A program made the position numbers and the translations under genes. Under the pieces are notes generated by a model that saw only the letters and a list, made by a program, of their open reading frames with translations, did not search any database and was not told the DNA's origin. A DNA stretch of 64,000 nucleotides from Ramazzottius varieornatus (taxonomy: Eukaryota; Tardigrada; Eutardigrada; Parachela; Ramazzottiidae): contig BDGG01000001.1 of NCBI GenBank assembly GCA_001949185.1, positions 2,044,478-2,108,477 on the forward strand, given 5' to 3'. Positions 21,346 through 34,281 of the stretch are shown piece by piece. The number at the start of each line of letters is the position of its first letter. The first letter of the stretch is position 1.

Positions 21346-24300
21346 TTATTCTGATTTAGGAAGGGTCTTCCGCGGTCCGGGGTTATCCTGCGCTTCGTCG
21401 ATGATACTATCACTCGCTGCTTCATGGATGTCGTCAACGATGCCTTCTGCATCAGCGTTCGTAGAAGCGGACATTCTGAGATTGCTGAACCGATTATCTC
21501 CTTCTTTTGGCTGCGCTATGGTTTCGATCACAGTAGCTGAGGTGTGCGCATGCGGGCCGCGACTCACTACCTGCGGCTCGAGCCCGGGTGTCTTTCGTTT
21601 ATCGTAGTCAAAGTGACCTCCCTGCCAGGGTTTGGGTGGCGGAGGAAGGCCGTACAGTGGACGCTCGGTCTCGCCCCGCATAATGTGCGGATGGGCGTCG
21701 ATGATCCTGGACATGGAAAGTTCTAGTGGCGTGTATCCAGAGGGCGTCCTCCTCTCACCTAAAAACGACCATCACAGTTCCTGTTTACTGTTTCGACAAA
21801 GCGGATAAGCAGTTAAACATGAAACGTACCAGGCAGACGACTGTTGACAGGTTTCAGGGATGTGGCGCTCGAAACGGAAGGGGTATTCGGAAGAGGAAGG
21901 GTATCCGGCTCCACGATAATCTAAGTGAATGAGCAGGGAAGGTAAATCACAAGACTGATATTACGAACAATGTATAAGCCGTATTAGTTCGTAGCCCGAA
22001 GTATTGATGAGCATTGCCTCATCTTGGTGCATATCCTGCTGTTGAAGGTCCTGGGGGACGACAGGTCTTTGATCAACCGGAACATCAATCTGGGTAAACA
22101 ACGCAATCCTTGACACTACAGGTGTTGTACAGAATTACAAGTTCGAAAAAACAGGAGTCCTGATACCTTTCCAAAACTGCGGTCTTTCTCCTCGTAATCT
22201 TTCTTCTTCGGAAAGAGTTCAGGTTCGTTCAGCTTGGATGTGGACAAAGCAGCCACTTGTTGTCCAAAGTGAACACTCTGCAAAAATGAAAATTCAGACA
22301 TTTCTTTGCTGTATTATTCATCTGGTTAGAAGAAATCTGGCAAGCGAGTTTACGTACCTCCTTCTGGACACGGTTGGATCGTTCGTCCACGTTTTCCGAA
22401 GACGTCACACGGAGGACTTCGCCGCTCGCATCGTTTGGGTTTAGTAAGGCCCGCTGTGACGCTGCTATTGGTAAAACAAACATGAAAAACATGTTGCAAA
22501 ACTACTACACGTACGGTGAGAAATTATAGGACAAGCGGAAAGGACGGCAAAATAGAAATTCGAACGTAGAAAAGTGTCGAAGAGTGTATTAGAGTGAATT
22601 AGATGTGTAGGTATGTGCTTCCGTACCGCCATTGCGAAAAGCCCTGTCTCACAATTTTTACTGTCCCATATTTCTCGTCGTACGTTTACAGCAACTATAA
22701 AGTACCGTAAGTGTACCTGGAGATAAGTTGGTGGGCGACCTGGCCGTGCTGACATTCGAATGGGTACTTGCAGAGGGCTGAAGGCTTCTTTGGGAGGCTC
22801 CAGCAGATGGTTGACGATAGGAAGCTGCAACAACCGCTCCCTTAACAGCTGGGAAAACTTTCCCATAGAGTACCTGAACGGTATTGTTTGAAGACTTAAC
22901 CTGTAGATGCACCGGAATGGACCGGGTGAATGGCGTTCTGTGACGGCACATTCGGCTGTAGACGGTTGTTTGTGTGGTGGTCGTCAGTGGACGGATGATT
23001 ACAGGAGTCTGAGAGACAACATTTTGAACAGCTTCATATCGGCATTCGACATGAAGAAATATTAGAGAGCTTACGGGAAGCAGAAGGGAGGTTCGTCCGG
23101 CTGGAACCTGGGCGTGGTCCGTTCTGAAACATGGCACGTGCCGTTACTTCCGGTTCAGGGAACTGAACTCGAGAGCGCTTAGAGAGCAGTGCCAGGGTCT
23201 TTTCGGACACCGAATCGCGGACGGGAGTGCTGGATGCTGTTGAGTGATCGACGCTTTGCCTTGAAGTCGGTCTGGATAGGGTAGTCTTTGAAGCCGACGA
23301 GGTGGCTCTACTGTTTTGGGAATACATACTGGACGAAGATACTGCAGCTGAAAACAGAGGCCACGACTGAAGGCTACGTTACTATTACAGAACAGAAGAC
23401 CAATGTACTTGCCTTTGGCTTTGGTGCTATTACTAGACGAAGCGGGCCGCAATGTAGTACTAGAAACCTGCGGTAATTTCAATTGACTGTTGGATCTGGT
23501 AATTGCGGATGGTGCCATATCTATTGCGGAGGACTGAGTTGACTTGATGGCTGCGAAAAAATACATCTTGGATAATGATATTATGACACGTGAAAATAAA
23601 AATGTCGAACGACCGCGCTTTTCCCACACTTACGTACGTCAACGCCGTCTTCCGCCTTCGAAGGCTCTTCTTCAGCCTTCCCAGGTATCTCGTTTACCGA
23701 CATATTTTTACCCAGAAGTGCTTTGGGCTGAGTGGAGTCGTGCAGCATCTAAAGAGACGTTAGTGTAATTTATCCCGAACCTTCGGCGCAAATAAGAACT
23801 TAATGCGCGGGTTGATCAAGACCTGGGTCCTTGAGCAGCTTAAATCAACTTGCTAAGTCAGTCAGCTATTTTGTTCGCGACGTGCGCGGATTGGTCAAAG
23901 TGGTCTCCGGGCCGGACCCAGGTCCACTAACGCACCGAATCATTACATTATTTTGGACTTACCTCGGAACTCTTCTTTGCTGTCGGGACAGCTGGATCAT
24001 CCCTCACATCAGCCGAGAACTGAATATGCGAAGCGTTTCCGGTTGCGTCCGATCTGGCACCCATCTTTGACATAGCGGATTTCAACGGCTTCAACTCCTT
24101 ATTGTCCGACCCGGAAGTGCCTTCTACCGGCTGAACCGGTGCATTTTTCTGCCCTGCTTCAGTCGCCCTGGTCTTCCCGCCATCTTTCACATTGTTCTGC
24201 GGGGTCTGCGTCGGATTAGTCTGTACCTTCTTGACCGGCGGATTCTTGACACTGTCACTTGTCCCATCAGATTTCGGTTTCTTCTGACCGGTTTTACGGT

Positions 24301-26429
24301 CAGGTTCCTGTTTACCGACTTCCTTCTTCCCTGCCTGTTTCGATGATGAAGGTGGATCGGTTTTGGTCTGGCCGGTCTCGCCTTCCCTTTTTACTGGCTT
24401 CTTCGAAGCTGGCTCGTCTTCGTGTTGGATATCAGCTTTGATAGGGACAGGATGATACTGCGGGCCGGTGGGAAGCTTGCCGCCATTCTTCGCCTTTTGT
24501 TCTTCCACCAACTGGCTGCGATACCGCTCATCAGGCTGGTTACCAGATGGCAGCACGGGTTCTGCATTGTGGTGCTTAATGGCAAAGTAAGCCTTCCAAG
24601 CTTCCACCTGCAATCGCAGATTGCACAACTTACAATAACTTCCTTGTAACATAAAAAATCCGGTGGGAGTGAGAAGAATCATATGCGCTGGTTATAAGCC
24701 GCAAAGGAAATTGCCAATTTCTGAAGCAACGTCAAAGCCGTGCCATGGTCCAGCTCTCATTAACGGAACATCGTTCGGGTGCGTGCTTGGCACGGCCTTT
24801 AGTTGAACGAGTTTTGTTCCCGTTCTTCTCACCTTAGCTTCCTGGTCTGTTTTCGCGCTCTTGGTCATATCCACATTCAGCTGTTCCATAGTCTGTCGGA
24901 AGCGCGTCCGACGATCTAGGTCCTCTTCGCGCCGTTCTTGGCGATCTTCCTCTGTCAGGGCTGTCTTGATGAGATGTTGTCTTTCGGCAACTTGGTCTTC
25001 TTTGGTCTGAATTTTCTCAATCAGTGCTGCGCGCCGCCGTTGCTCTTTAAGATCTCGTTTACGCTTCACGACAGTCCGCTCGTACATACCCGTCTCTCTG
25101 CGGACTTGACGAACATAGTCGTTGAGCAGAAGGAACTCTCTGATGAGCGCTTCCTCTTCCATCGTTGGATCGAAGCGTTGTTCAGCGGCTTCTTCGTTTA
25201 TCTGGTACTGGTCGGCGGTCGTGCGATCTTCCGTCAGATTGGTCTCGTCCACCTTCTGCTTTTTAGGGTAGGACGGCTCGGTAGAAGCTCCCTCTTTTGC
25301 GAGATCAGCTTCCGGATCTTCTGGGTCAGCTTCAGTGTCTTCCGGCTCTTTGTCGTCCGCTTTGACGTCGTCGATGAACTCTAAGTTAGAACATTGCATA
25401 ATCGAGTTTGATCAGCCAAATTAAAGAACAAACGTTTGATAAGAAGCCGAAACAATGACCGATGTATTTTTTGGAAATGGTACAAGACTTACTGCGAATG
25501 CTTCCACACAAAGCGTTCCGCATCGCAATCTGGCGTTTCTTGTTGACAAACATTAGCTGCTGCCGGAAGAAGCAGTGGCGCCACTGGTTGAACTCACGAA
25601 GGCTGACGAGAACGTCTCCGTCTTTTGTGATAAGGCCATGATGCAGCAGAATCTTTTGCCGTCCTTCACAGCGGACGAACTTTCTTAAACAGGCATCCTT
25701 TAGCGGATTATACTCCGCGTTGTAGATTCGTTTTTCGGGATCCCACAGGTCAAATGGAGCGCCTGAAAAACGTCTCATGAAAGGCCGACCCTTTCAAGAT
25801 GAAAGGCAACAAGGAAGCCGCTTACCATGCCACTGTCTGTCGGTAGGCGTGAACCCAGTAGAAGCCTTGCCAGCCGTCAGTTTCCAGTTGAACCATGGCG
25901 GAAGATGCAGTTTATCCCTATATTCCAACAATCGCCAAGTTGGTAGTTCCGGTTGTGGCCAACAGTCCGGGACATCCATGATCTTCCGGCCAGTGGACGG
26001 TAGCACAAATGCCAGCCCGCGAGCTCGAGTAGCCAGCCGGTGCCACTTACTTGGCCGAACAGGCTCAGGCGGCACCACTTCGGACACTTCGGACACTTCG
26101 GACACTTCCGACAGACTGGGTTCCACAGCCTCATTGTCCGCAATATTCCCTTCTCCGTCTCGCGAAGGTTCGACATTCTGCTTTTCTGTAATCGTTCGAC
26201 CGGGCTTATTCTTCTTCAAAGACGCCTGCTTCACCTTTTCCCAGTTCGAGCTTTTACTGGGCGCTCCTATCTCAGTTCTCTGAGTTTGCTCAGCGGGAGC
26301 ATTATCCACGTTACCGTCAACTTCCGGTGGAACGCTTTTTGAATGACTATCCAAAGTTGCTGAATTATCCAACGGCTCTGCCGTGTCCGGCGAAGGGTTC
26401 GTTGTCTCTTTACTCGCCTCGTCGGCCAT
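21346..26429 (-). CDS. FSIP2-like protein, 14 exons, about 1205 residues
   Basis: Exons (minus): 26429-25826, 25762-25493, 25380-24833, 24607-23963, 23748-23634, 23550-23413, 23341-23075, 23008-22901, 22848-22717, 22464-22358, 22277-22167, 22089 to about 22018, 21920-21830, 21758-21346. Phases agree throughout if exon 6 ends at a GC donor (aaag|gcaagt) and exon 12 ends at gag|gcaatg. Most of the protein is disordered and charged. Exons 1-2 hold an ordered block, LPPWFNWKLTAGKAS, DLWDPEKRIYNAEYNPLKDA and KDGDVLVSLREFNQWRHCF. Its order (YNPL.D..LR.F .. L...GLIT.DG.V..SL.EFN.WR) resembles the conserved N-terminal region of vertebrate fibrous sheath-interacting protein 2. Exon 3 has long coiled-coil helices. 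The homology call is from memory and moderate. A sperm-flagellum role would follow if it is right. Confidence 0.6.
26083..26110. repeat. 9 bp tandem repeat cttcggaca, three copies
   Basis: In-frame microsatellite in exon 1 of the FSIP2-like gene, coding for repeated Ser-Glu-Val on the minus strand. Likely length-variable between individuals. Confidence 0.8.
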
Positions 26430-27384
26430 GATAAGTACGGAGTATCACACAACTATTTTCAATAGATCAATCATGCTGTATCATCTCTTCTGGAGTAAGA
26501 TTTGAGTAGGGATTACGAAAAACATAACGATGGCTCTTTCGGGTCATTCGAACGTTTCGAAAACAAGTCTGACCTTCGCGGTCGGGCTTCGTGGGATGGG
26601 TTGATTGAGCGTGTGTTGCCTAGGTTGTTTGCGCGGGACGCCCTTTTCAGCTTCCGGTGTCAGGGTGGTAAAATTTTATCGTCTAAAAAGGTACAGAAAA
26701 GACACCAGCAGCAAAAACGGTCGTGACTAAGATCTGGAAAAACTCTCGGTATAGAAAAAGAAGAAAACAAGATGCAGCCGAAACACTGGACTCATCACAT
26801 GGGTTGTTTGGTATCAAACACTGCCAGAACAGCAGTTCTCTGATTAAGTATAACGTCCGATGGATATTGCAAGGAAGGCACAGTTTTCAAGTATCAAATG
26901 GCAGCTAGAGGTTAGTTAGCCTGCATTGTTGTACGCTTAGTTGTGTGTGGGTGTGAGTGAAGCTTACTGGACAAAATCAAAAGCTAAAATGCTGATCCGA
27001 AAATTCTTTGTGAGAAACTTCTAGCATAGGAGGATGCTGCCTGCCTTGCACCACTGGCTGAATAGCATAATAACTGAAAAGCTCGAACTTCTTGGGACTT
27101 TTGGGAAACGAGAAACTAACAAACGCCGGACTTCTTCTGTACATTCAACGGCTCACCTACGACAGCAAAAGCATGATGAGTTTTTTCTCAGAGACGTTGA
27201 CTATCCAAAGAAGTTGTTTCTCTTCAGTTTAGTCAATACTCTCCGATAATTTTTCCGTGGACTTTACTAACGTTTGTTCTAGACTAACCTATCTGTCTTT
27301 GAACTTACCTGATCCTCCCGCGTCAGTTCCGGATCAGCTGGGCCAACTGACAAACCATTCTGTGAACCTGAAAAGATTTTTCCT
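26430..27384. other. Intergenic region
   Basis: Lies between the 5' end of the FSIP2-like gene and the 3' end of the FMR1/FXR homologue. Open frames here begin at non-ATG codons and lack splice or composition support. Presumably it holds the promoter of the first gene and the 3' UTR of the second. Confidence 0.5.
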
Positions 27385-30117
27385 TCAGCGAAAATTTTCA
27401 AGTAGATCGAGTAACGCTTTACCTTCGTTGTGGGCTGCGTGTGTTGATCCGTTGCTGCTGATCGAGCTTCCTTTCTTCCTCGGTCGCTTCTGTTTCTTCG
27501 ACTCGGCAACCTTTTCACCGTCCACATTATTCAAGTTACCATCATCGTCACGCCCACTGATCATCTGCGCTTGAGCAAACTCTTTCGCGACACCGGTCAC
27601 CGTGTTGTTACGTTGGTTCGGGGACCTTGCGGCCGTTGGCTGAAACTGGATTTCATTCTGCGTCGTCACATGTCCGTTAGTCAAACCAGTATCCTGCAAG
27701 AAATCCGGATTCCCTTTCACCAACCCAATACATCGAACGACTAAAGTTGAATAGGAGCTCGGCAGACAACCCCGACACAAGATTACTTTCTCAAGCGGCG
27801 CACTTTTCCAGTTTTATTGTACGGAAGCATGCGTCACTTGGGGACACCGATCTTGTCATTCTTCCAAATATGTTATCAAAGTCACACAAAGGCTTTTGAA
27901 GAAAGCCTTCTTTCGCATACCTTTCGAGGCTGTTGTCGATCCAGCTGTTGCTCCTGCTGCTGATGTTGAGACTGCTGTTGTCCCCCGACACCATCCACCA
28001 TCTTCGGAGCTTCATATCCGTTGTACCCATTGTAACCGTTGTAGCCACCTTGGCTGCCTCTTCCTCTTCGGCTATCTTTGCGTCTGTTCTGGCCGTTCGA
28101 TTTCCCATCAAGCAAAGTCTGTGTCTGTGCCGTTTGATTGGCCTGACCATGACCATTCTCTTCCATGACCGGCTGGGCCTGCCTGTTTTGAGTACTAGCC
28201 TGTGGTGATTTCTGCTGGGTAACTTGCGCAGCTAAAGGTTGGCTTTGCTGTTGTAGCTGCGCCACTGGTGTGGGCTGACTTGTTTCCGATGGTCGAGCAC
28301 TCGCGTCAGAAGGCGCCTTGGAACCTCGTCGCTTCGAGATACGCTCTTCGTAGGCCTTCTGCCGTTCTTCGAACTGTTCTTTCTCCAAGCGATTGATCTC
28401 TTGTTGATGGTCGATGCGGCATTCCACCAGCATGCGCGCATCGGCAGTTTCCGTCTTGGTTCCAGTCAGCAGCAAGGCCGAACAGCCTTCGTGCCATTCC
28501 AGGGGCAGCTTTGAAGTGGCCAAACTAGCAGCTGAATCGCAGATGCGAAGTAGCGCACAGTTAGACCGTTGCTGGATGGTCTTGATGGTCTCGCCACCAG
28601 CCTGAAAAATATACAAAACAATGAAAGTAATCGGCATACAACTTCGATCCAATCCTGTCCGAAATGACGCATTTTTCCAGCTGATTACTAGAAACGTGCG
28701 CCACTTTGGAGAACGATCCGATCGAGCTCACGCAAAACCAGACTTTTTGAATTTAAAACTGGATTACTTCACGAAACAAGGTTAGGAAAGAACAAAGTAA
28801 AAGTACGAACCCCGACGACGAAGCGAACGAAAGGTGTATCGATGTACAAGACGTCCGTGTGATGAAAGAGTAACTCTTGCGCCTGAGCAGCCGCTTCTTC
28901 GTTGGCCGCCAGAATTTCAAAGACTTCTTCCTTATCAACTATGGAGATGATACCGGAGAGCCGACATGCCGCGGGGAGGTTATCACGATTAATCTTACGA
29001 GCCACGTAACTCAAGGAAGCAGCGTCGAGGCTGGCGAGAGGAACGGGTAGCTCAACTCGACAAACGGCGGACTTGATCTTTTCCAGTTGCTGCTTCTTCG
29101 GCTCGATTTCGTCCCGTAGTTCCTGACGGATCGGAGAGTTTTGTAGATGGAAGTACATTAGCATTTCGGCTCGAGTGGCCGCTTCTTTTCCATATCCCTG
29201 CAAAGATAAACGAGGGTTGAAACAACTTAAAACAGGAAACAGTAATTTTCAACAATCAAGTACACACTTCACATTGCCCAGTATTTTAATATTCAATATT
29301 GGTTCGATCATCCGGATCAATCAAGTTAAGACAATCACCCGATTCACTTACCATTATAATGATGCTGTTTGGCGGTTCATAACGGATATAATCCAGTCGA
29401 CCAAGTTTTGCAAGTAACGCCAAAGAGCGGTCGCTTGTAGCTTCCTCAAGAAACTTAGGGTCTACAGGAAACTGTAGACGATGGATGGATTCCAGGTTGA
29501 GCTGAATCGGTGCCTTGAGGATCCGCAAATCTTCGATGGGCTTAGTGACTCGGCGAGTCTGACCAAGCTTCGACAGATTCAAATCAATGGTGTAGAATCC
29601 GTTGTTCTCCGAGACTACAGCGCCGGGATACCACGTCCGTGGAGCATCTGCTCTCAAGGAGTAGAAAACCTAATGACGACAGGAAGATTGGGATAAGGTA
29701 GGCATGCTCAACAGGTTAGATGGCAAAAAAAGCTCACCTCGACGTCCTTCACGCCATTGGCCAAAGCTTGCTGCACCTCGTCACGGTCAACCCGAGGAGC
29801 TTGGTACAAATCTACATCGGTCCTGTACCATCCATTCTCCATCCAGCTGCAGAAGAAGATAAGGTTGATACTAGTACATTGCAGTTCAACTAACTTGCAT
29901 ATAATTATATACTTGTCTTCAAAGCTTAAGTAAAGCTGTCGCTCTGCCAATCCGTATTCCTGTACGGAAGCCTGAAATCAAGGGACATCTGTTGTCAACA
30001 GTTAACATCCGTAGAATGAGCTCTGTTCATACGGAGAGGTAGACTTACAGGATGTAGACCACCATCTTCTCCGAGGAATTCAACCGTAAGGTTTTGAAGC
30101 GATTCCGGTGTGGCCAT
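27385..30117 (-). CDS. FMR1/FXR: Fragile X protein homologue (FMR1/FXR family)
   Basis: Seven exons: 30117-30049, 29971-29913, 29846-29738, 29669-29352, 29197-28811, 28601-27921, 27693-27385; 1932 nt, 643 aa. RNA-binding translational regulator, cytoplasmic. The N-terminus has the two Agenet/Tudor modules (LTVEFLGEDGGLHP, ENGWYRTDVDLYQAPRVDRD, RTWYPGAVVSENNGFYTIDL). A long helical segment with LQNSPIRQELRDEIEPKKQQ follows, then tandem KH domains. KH2 has a glycine loop (FVVGAGGETIKTI). The corresponding KH1 loop reads ARKINRD and has lost GxxG. The C-tail is Gln-rich with an RGG-like patch (RRGRGSQGG), three NGY repeats and a Lys/Arg-rich segment (KKQKRPRKKGSS). It is divergent from COG6, with 379 bases between starts. 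Two introns carry PE1 hairpins. Confidence 0.88.
27791..27841. repeat. PE1, copy 10
   Basis: tcaagcggcgcacttttccag .. gaagcatgcgtcacttgg, flanks CAAGATTACTTTC and ACCGATCTTG. Last intron of the FMR1/FXR gene. Confidence 0.8.
28660..28710. repeat. PE1, copy 11
   Basis: cgaaatgacgcatttttccag .. gaaacgtgcgccactttgg, right flank GAACGATCCGATCGAG. Intron 5 of the FMR1/FXR gene. Confidence 0.75.
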
Positions 30118-30496
30118 ATTCCCGCGAACAGACGGAGGTACAGAGAACAGGGAGGACGAAGTAGAGCTTGAGCTTGATGTGAGGATAGGGAAAGCACGGA
30201 AGCATAGAAAGATCTAGGCAAACGGACCCAGAAGAGAAGACTCGGATGAGGACAACTGGACAAGAAGGAAGAGAAAGAGTTTCCCATGACCCAGATTACG
30301 AAACCAAAACGCCAGATAGGTCCCAATAGCAAGTTTGCGATTGTGCCCCTTGACGGTTACATCATCTACATGACATCACGCACCTGTCACGTATGAACGG
30401 TATGACATGACACACTGCACACATTCGTGGCAGATTCTAATTAACAGGCTATGAGTCATAAACACATAGCGTTCCCAGCTTCCCCGGCTCTTCCAA
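30118..30496. promoter_or_regulatory. Bidirectional promoter region, FMR1/FXR and COG6
   Basis: Only 379 bases separate two head-to-head start codons, so the promoters must lie here or overlap. No clear TATA box or initiator was recognised. A run of short direct words (tgacat, catcacgcacc) lies near 30360-30380. Confidence 0.4.
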
Positions 30497-33482
30497 ATGG
30501 ATGGAAGCGTTATCTTGCAGACACGGATATCAACACATGCTCCGGTGACGCACGAGAAATCTTCCGATATTATGGAGGACGGCTTCCAGAGGGATCTACC
30601 TTCCGCAAAGCTCACTTCCGGTCAAGAGAATTTCATGCCAGCTTGTGACCATGTCGATATCACGATGGCGAACGGGAAGGCACATGAAGAGGGTGGGCCG
30701 TCCGAACGACACCCGGAACATCCGCTGGCCAAAAAAGCAAAGCGAATCTGTGCAACCAAGGTATCACAGGTACGAACGGATTGCGCGGTCAGCGTAAGCG
30801 TGGTCAATTTCCGGTGGGACTTATCTTATATGCTGCTATATGTGTAATACAATTTTCTTGCAGGACATCCTACAAAACCTCGAACTGCTCGGAACTGCAG
30901 CCAACATCAGAGATGCTGCAACTCGTCGCAAACTTCAATCGCAACTAGAGTTCCGGATGGTTCAGAAGCACAATGACTTCCGGACGGATATGGGCAGGCT
31001 TGTTCGAGTACGGTGTCCATCCCTACCTGTTGTGCCTTCCTGCTTCTGTCTCTCGCGTCTCACTGTTACAATTTTTCATAGTAGTATAGTATGCGTGAAA
31101 CTTTCGTCATTGCAGAAACTGGAGGATGCACACGAAGAACTGTCCTTCGTCAGTACCACCGTAGTTGAGAAGATTCGTCAGCTGAAACTCCTGAAAGAAG
31201 CGTCAGGACGATTTATCGAGCAAACGAAATCGCTCGATGTGAAACTGTATGTGAATTTTTCTGCTTCTACGTATTACACGGCCGATGTACGTACATTTCC
31301 ATGTTGTCCTCTGTGCAGGAAAGCAACCGACGACAAGCTAGCCGTCGTGAAGAGAATTTTGGCCGTGTTTACTTTGAGCGCACTGGAAGCTGAGACTTTG
31401 GAGAAAGCTTTCGGGTCCGATGACCGAACCCTGCCACGCGTAAGTACAGTGAGCATTCGCAAATCGTAATACCTTTTAACGGGCTCTGATGACGAATTTG
31501 TTCCCAGGATTTTTTCGAAGCTCTGAATAGGTCGGTCATCGTGGCTGAACGATGCACTACACTAGTTCGGGTCTACAATCCTTCCCAGGTCTTAGGCACG
31601 CAGCTATTGGATGCTGTGTCGCGATCACAGGAAATCGGTTACCAGAAACTTTACCGGTGGTGCACAGACGAATGCCGGAAACTCTGTGCAGAAAGTCCGA
31701 TGATCGGCGCGACGGTGTGTGAAGCGCTGTCTCACCTACAAACCCGCAACGCCATGCTGGTTAGTGTCCTAGACGAGTACGCTGTCATGCGGAAATCCGT
31801 GGTGACGAGTGCTTTCTTGACTGCTCTGAACCAAGGCTCTTCTGGTAAGTCCGTTCTTAAACTATGAGAACATAATTTAGTAATTTAATCTGACTTTTGA
31901 AAAGGTTTGTCAACACGATGAGTTTCAAACTGTTTTCTTATGTTTTCTTCTTGCTGATGTTTTAGCTAGTTCGGGCCCGTTGGAGCTTCATTCGTATGAC
32001 GCCCTGCGGTACTGTACTCTGGTTCTTGGATGGATCCACCAGACAGTAGCTACCGAACGCGATTACTTGATGCTAATGCTGAAAGACATCAAGCCTGCCA
32101 CTCAAGATTTCATCATCCCCAGGGTGTTCTCCACCTTGACAGAAGGCCTGCTGCCGCTACTGCAAACCAGATTGGAACACGTGGTTAATGCCGAGGAGAA
32201 CGCAGTGGTGCTGTTCCGCGTTCACCACTGGATAAAGTTTTACGTCGAAAAAATTCGGTGATTTTTTTGGCAACAACAATGGGGGGCGGGGTGGTTCCAC
32301 CGTGCTCTAACGTTCATGATGTTTTACTGTAGGACGATAGTTGGCGATTTCGTACAAGCCGAGAAATCTCTCGTGTCTTCTCTGAGCGATATCGTCGAAG
32401 CCACCTTCATGCGTTACCTGTCCGTCCTTCGGAACATCGGTGCACAAATCTCGAAGAAAGTAGATGTTCCACCGGACAACCTCGAGCCTGCTTCCGTCCT
32501 CACTTCGACCCTCTCGCTGCTTCGAGAGCTGACCGGAAGTCAAGAGTTTGTCCATAGCGCAGATGGCAGTTCTACCGGTGAGAACATGGCAGCTTTGATG
32601 TCTGTCGTTCTTGAGCCTCTCCTTCGAACGTGCAACCAGTCCGCGTCGCACGTGACACCCAACACTCCAACCGCCATGTCGGTATACCTCTTGAACTGTT
32701 TACACGTGATACGAACCGCGCTCTTCAGTCGACCAGGCATGGACAATAAGACGCAGGAACTTCTGGCTCGTCAGGTTGGTGAGCTTTACAAGTCCGATAA
32801 CTTTGAACAGGGAAGTGTCCAATGGGTATCTTTTGAATTCTACAGAGTGACGCACATGTGGGGACCGTGGTAAACGAGGTGACGGGTAATGTAATAACGA
32901 ATGTGCGAATGCGTCCTCTGTTGGACATACTGCGGTTTCCGGAAGACTCGGTAACTAATTGATTAGACGTCGAATGGCTACTGCATGTCAACGATGACAC
33001 GACTAATCAATTTTAACATGGTACAGTGCCCTTGACGTCCGTCTGGTTTATTTATAGCGCACGCCACCCGAAGATGTCGATGTGGAAGACTTCTTGGTAA
33101 GTAGAACACAGTGGACCGATGATACGCATCAAGTCTATCGGTTCGCTCGACTGAACGGAAGAAGCAGGAACGACAGCGGGCTTAGCGTTAATTCTCCTTT
33201 TAGGCGGCGTTCGACCAGTACCTAACCAGTCCTGATGGGTTCTTACCGAGAGACCTGCGGTTGCTTCTCGACCCTCAAACTAGGTACTTCGTTAGACTGA
33301 TTAATATCACCACTCGGTCCGTTACTTGTTTGATCCCGGGTGCTTGTAGGAGCATGGTCATTCGGACATCACAAAGTTTGATGTCCGACTACTATCGTCA
33401 GGTTTTTCCGTTGATTTGTGGTAGGTACACCACGTCCTTGAAATCACCTGAAACGGTGCAAAGGCTACTCGCATCTGCGTAA
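30497..33482 (+). CDS. COG6: Conserved oligomeric Golgi complex subunit 6
   Basis: Eleven exons: 30497-30769, 30864-31007, 31116-31246, 31319-31439, 31508-31844, 31966-32257, 32333-32774, 32846-32950, 33058-33096, 33204-33283, 33350-33482; 698 aa. Tethering subunit of the COG complex on Golgi membranes. Collinear with animal COG6: an N-terminal coiled coil (KLEDAHEELSFVSTTVVEKI), EDFFKAL-like DFFEALNRSVIVAERC, YQKLYRWCTDECRKLC, PLELHSYDALRYCTLVLGWIH, VDVPPDNLEPASVLTSTLSL, and a C-terminus QFDRYLSAP-like AAFDQYLTSPDGFLP, ending SPETVQRLLASA. The first 91 residues (exon 1) are low-complexity and may be partly untranslated, since later in-frame ATGs lie at 30569, 30632 and 30662. Confidence 0.9.
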
Positions 33483-34281
33483 TCTCCATCTGGATGACGA
33501 AATTGATTTCCATGCCCCGCAGCTGTTGGAGATGGGATGGTTTTATTGTGGCTTGTTGAAGGCGCCAGATGTTGTTTCCTACCTCTGGCCCGTTAGGTTT
33601 ACCTGAAGACAGACCTGACTGATATTTACCGGTTTTTCACATCTGGGTCCCGGTAAAGATGCCTCCCTACGAAAATTTCGATGAGGAACCCGCATGAGGG
33701 CAAAAAGTGTTTTATGACCAAAGTTGATTAAGCCATCAGAAACAGGTTTGCTATCTGATACTGCTGGACCATTTTACTTACTCTAGCTTCGAATGAAATG
33801 ACGGTTTGCTTTTCGGCTCTGTCAGCGGTACATGTTCTTGTATGAGAAAACACTAATAGTCGACGAGGAGCGTGATATACTGCGGCGCACAGCGGTGAAT
33901 AGGCAAACAGTGCCACAGTCTAACGTTTGCCATGGCCGCCTGCAAGTCGAGCTCGATAGGCAGACGGCTCGTTTCGAAGGCTGCTAAAGAACCACCCTCG
34001 TCACTGTATCTTACACGCTGTGTGGCTCTTGCACCACACTGGCTGTAAGAATTCGCCGTTTAGTATCTCGACAGACTACTATCTGCGCAATTTGAAATAC
34101 TTGTACATTAATAAATCTCTGAAAGCTGAGACGCCAAAGCTTTGGCAACGCACCGTCAATGTCAGGGTCTGACTGTTTGAGGCTTTCAGACGCCCAGTGT
34201 GCCTTGGTAGACAGTATACTACCGTAAAAACATTGTTCCGAGGTGTAACAACGTCGTAACTTGATAATCTTCTCCAAACGT
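33483..34281. other. Region without a supported gene
   Basis: 3' side of COG6. Possible downstream exon material of the minus-strand frame at 34282-34683 (for example 34250-34011) is open in places but gives no consistent splice phase. Confidence 0.4.

Noticed and set aside
22658-23137. Long minus frame through FSIP2-like exons 8-9
   Set aside because: Splice phases place the true coding frame elsewhere; this frame crosses an intron.
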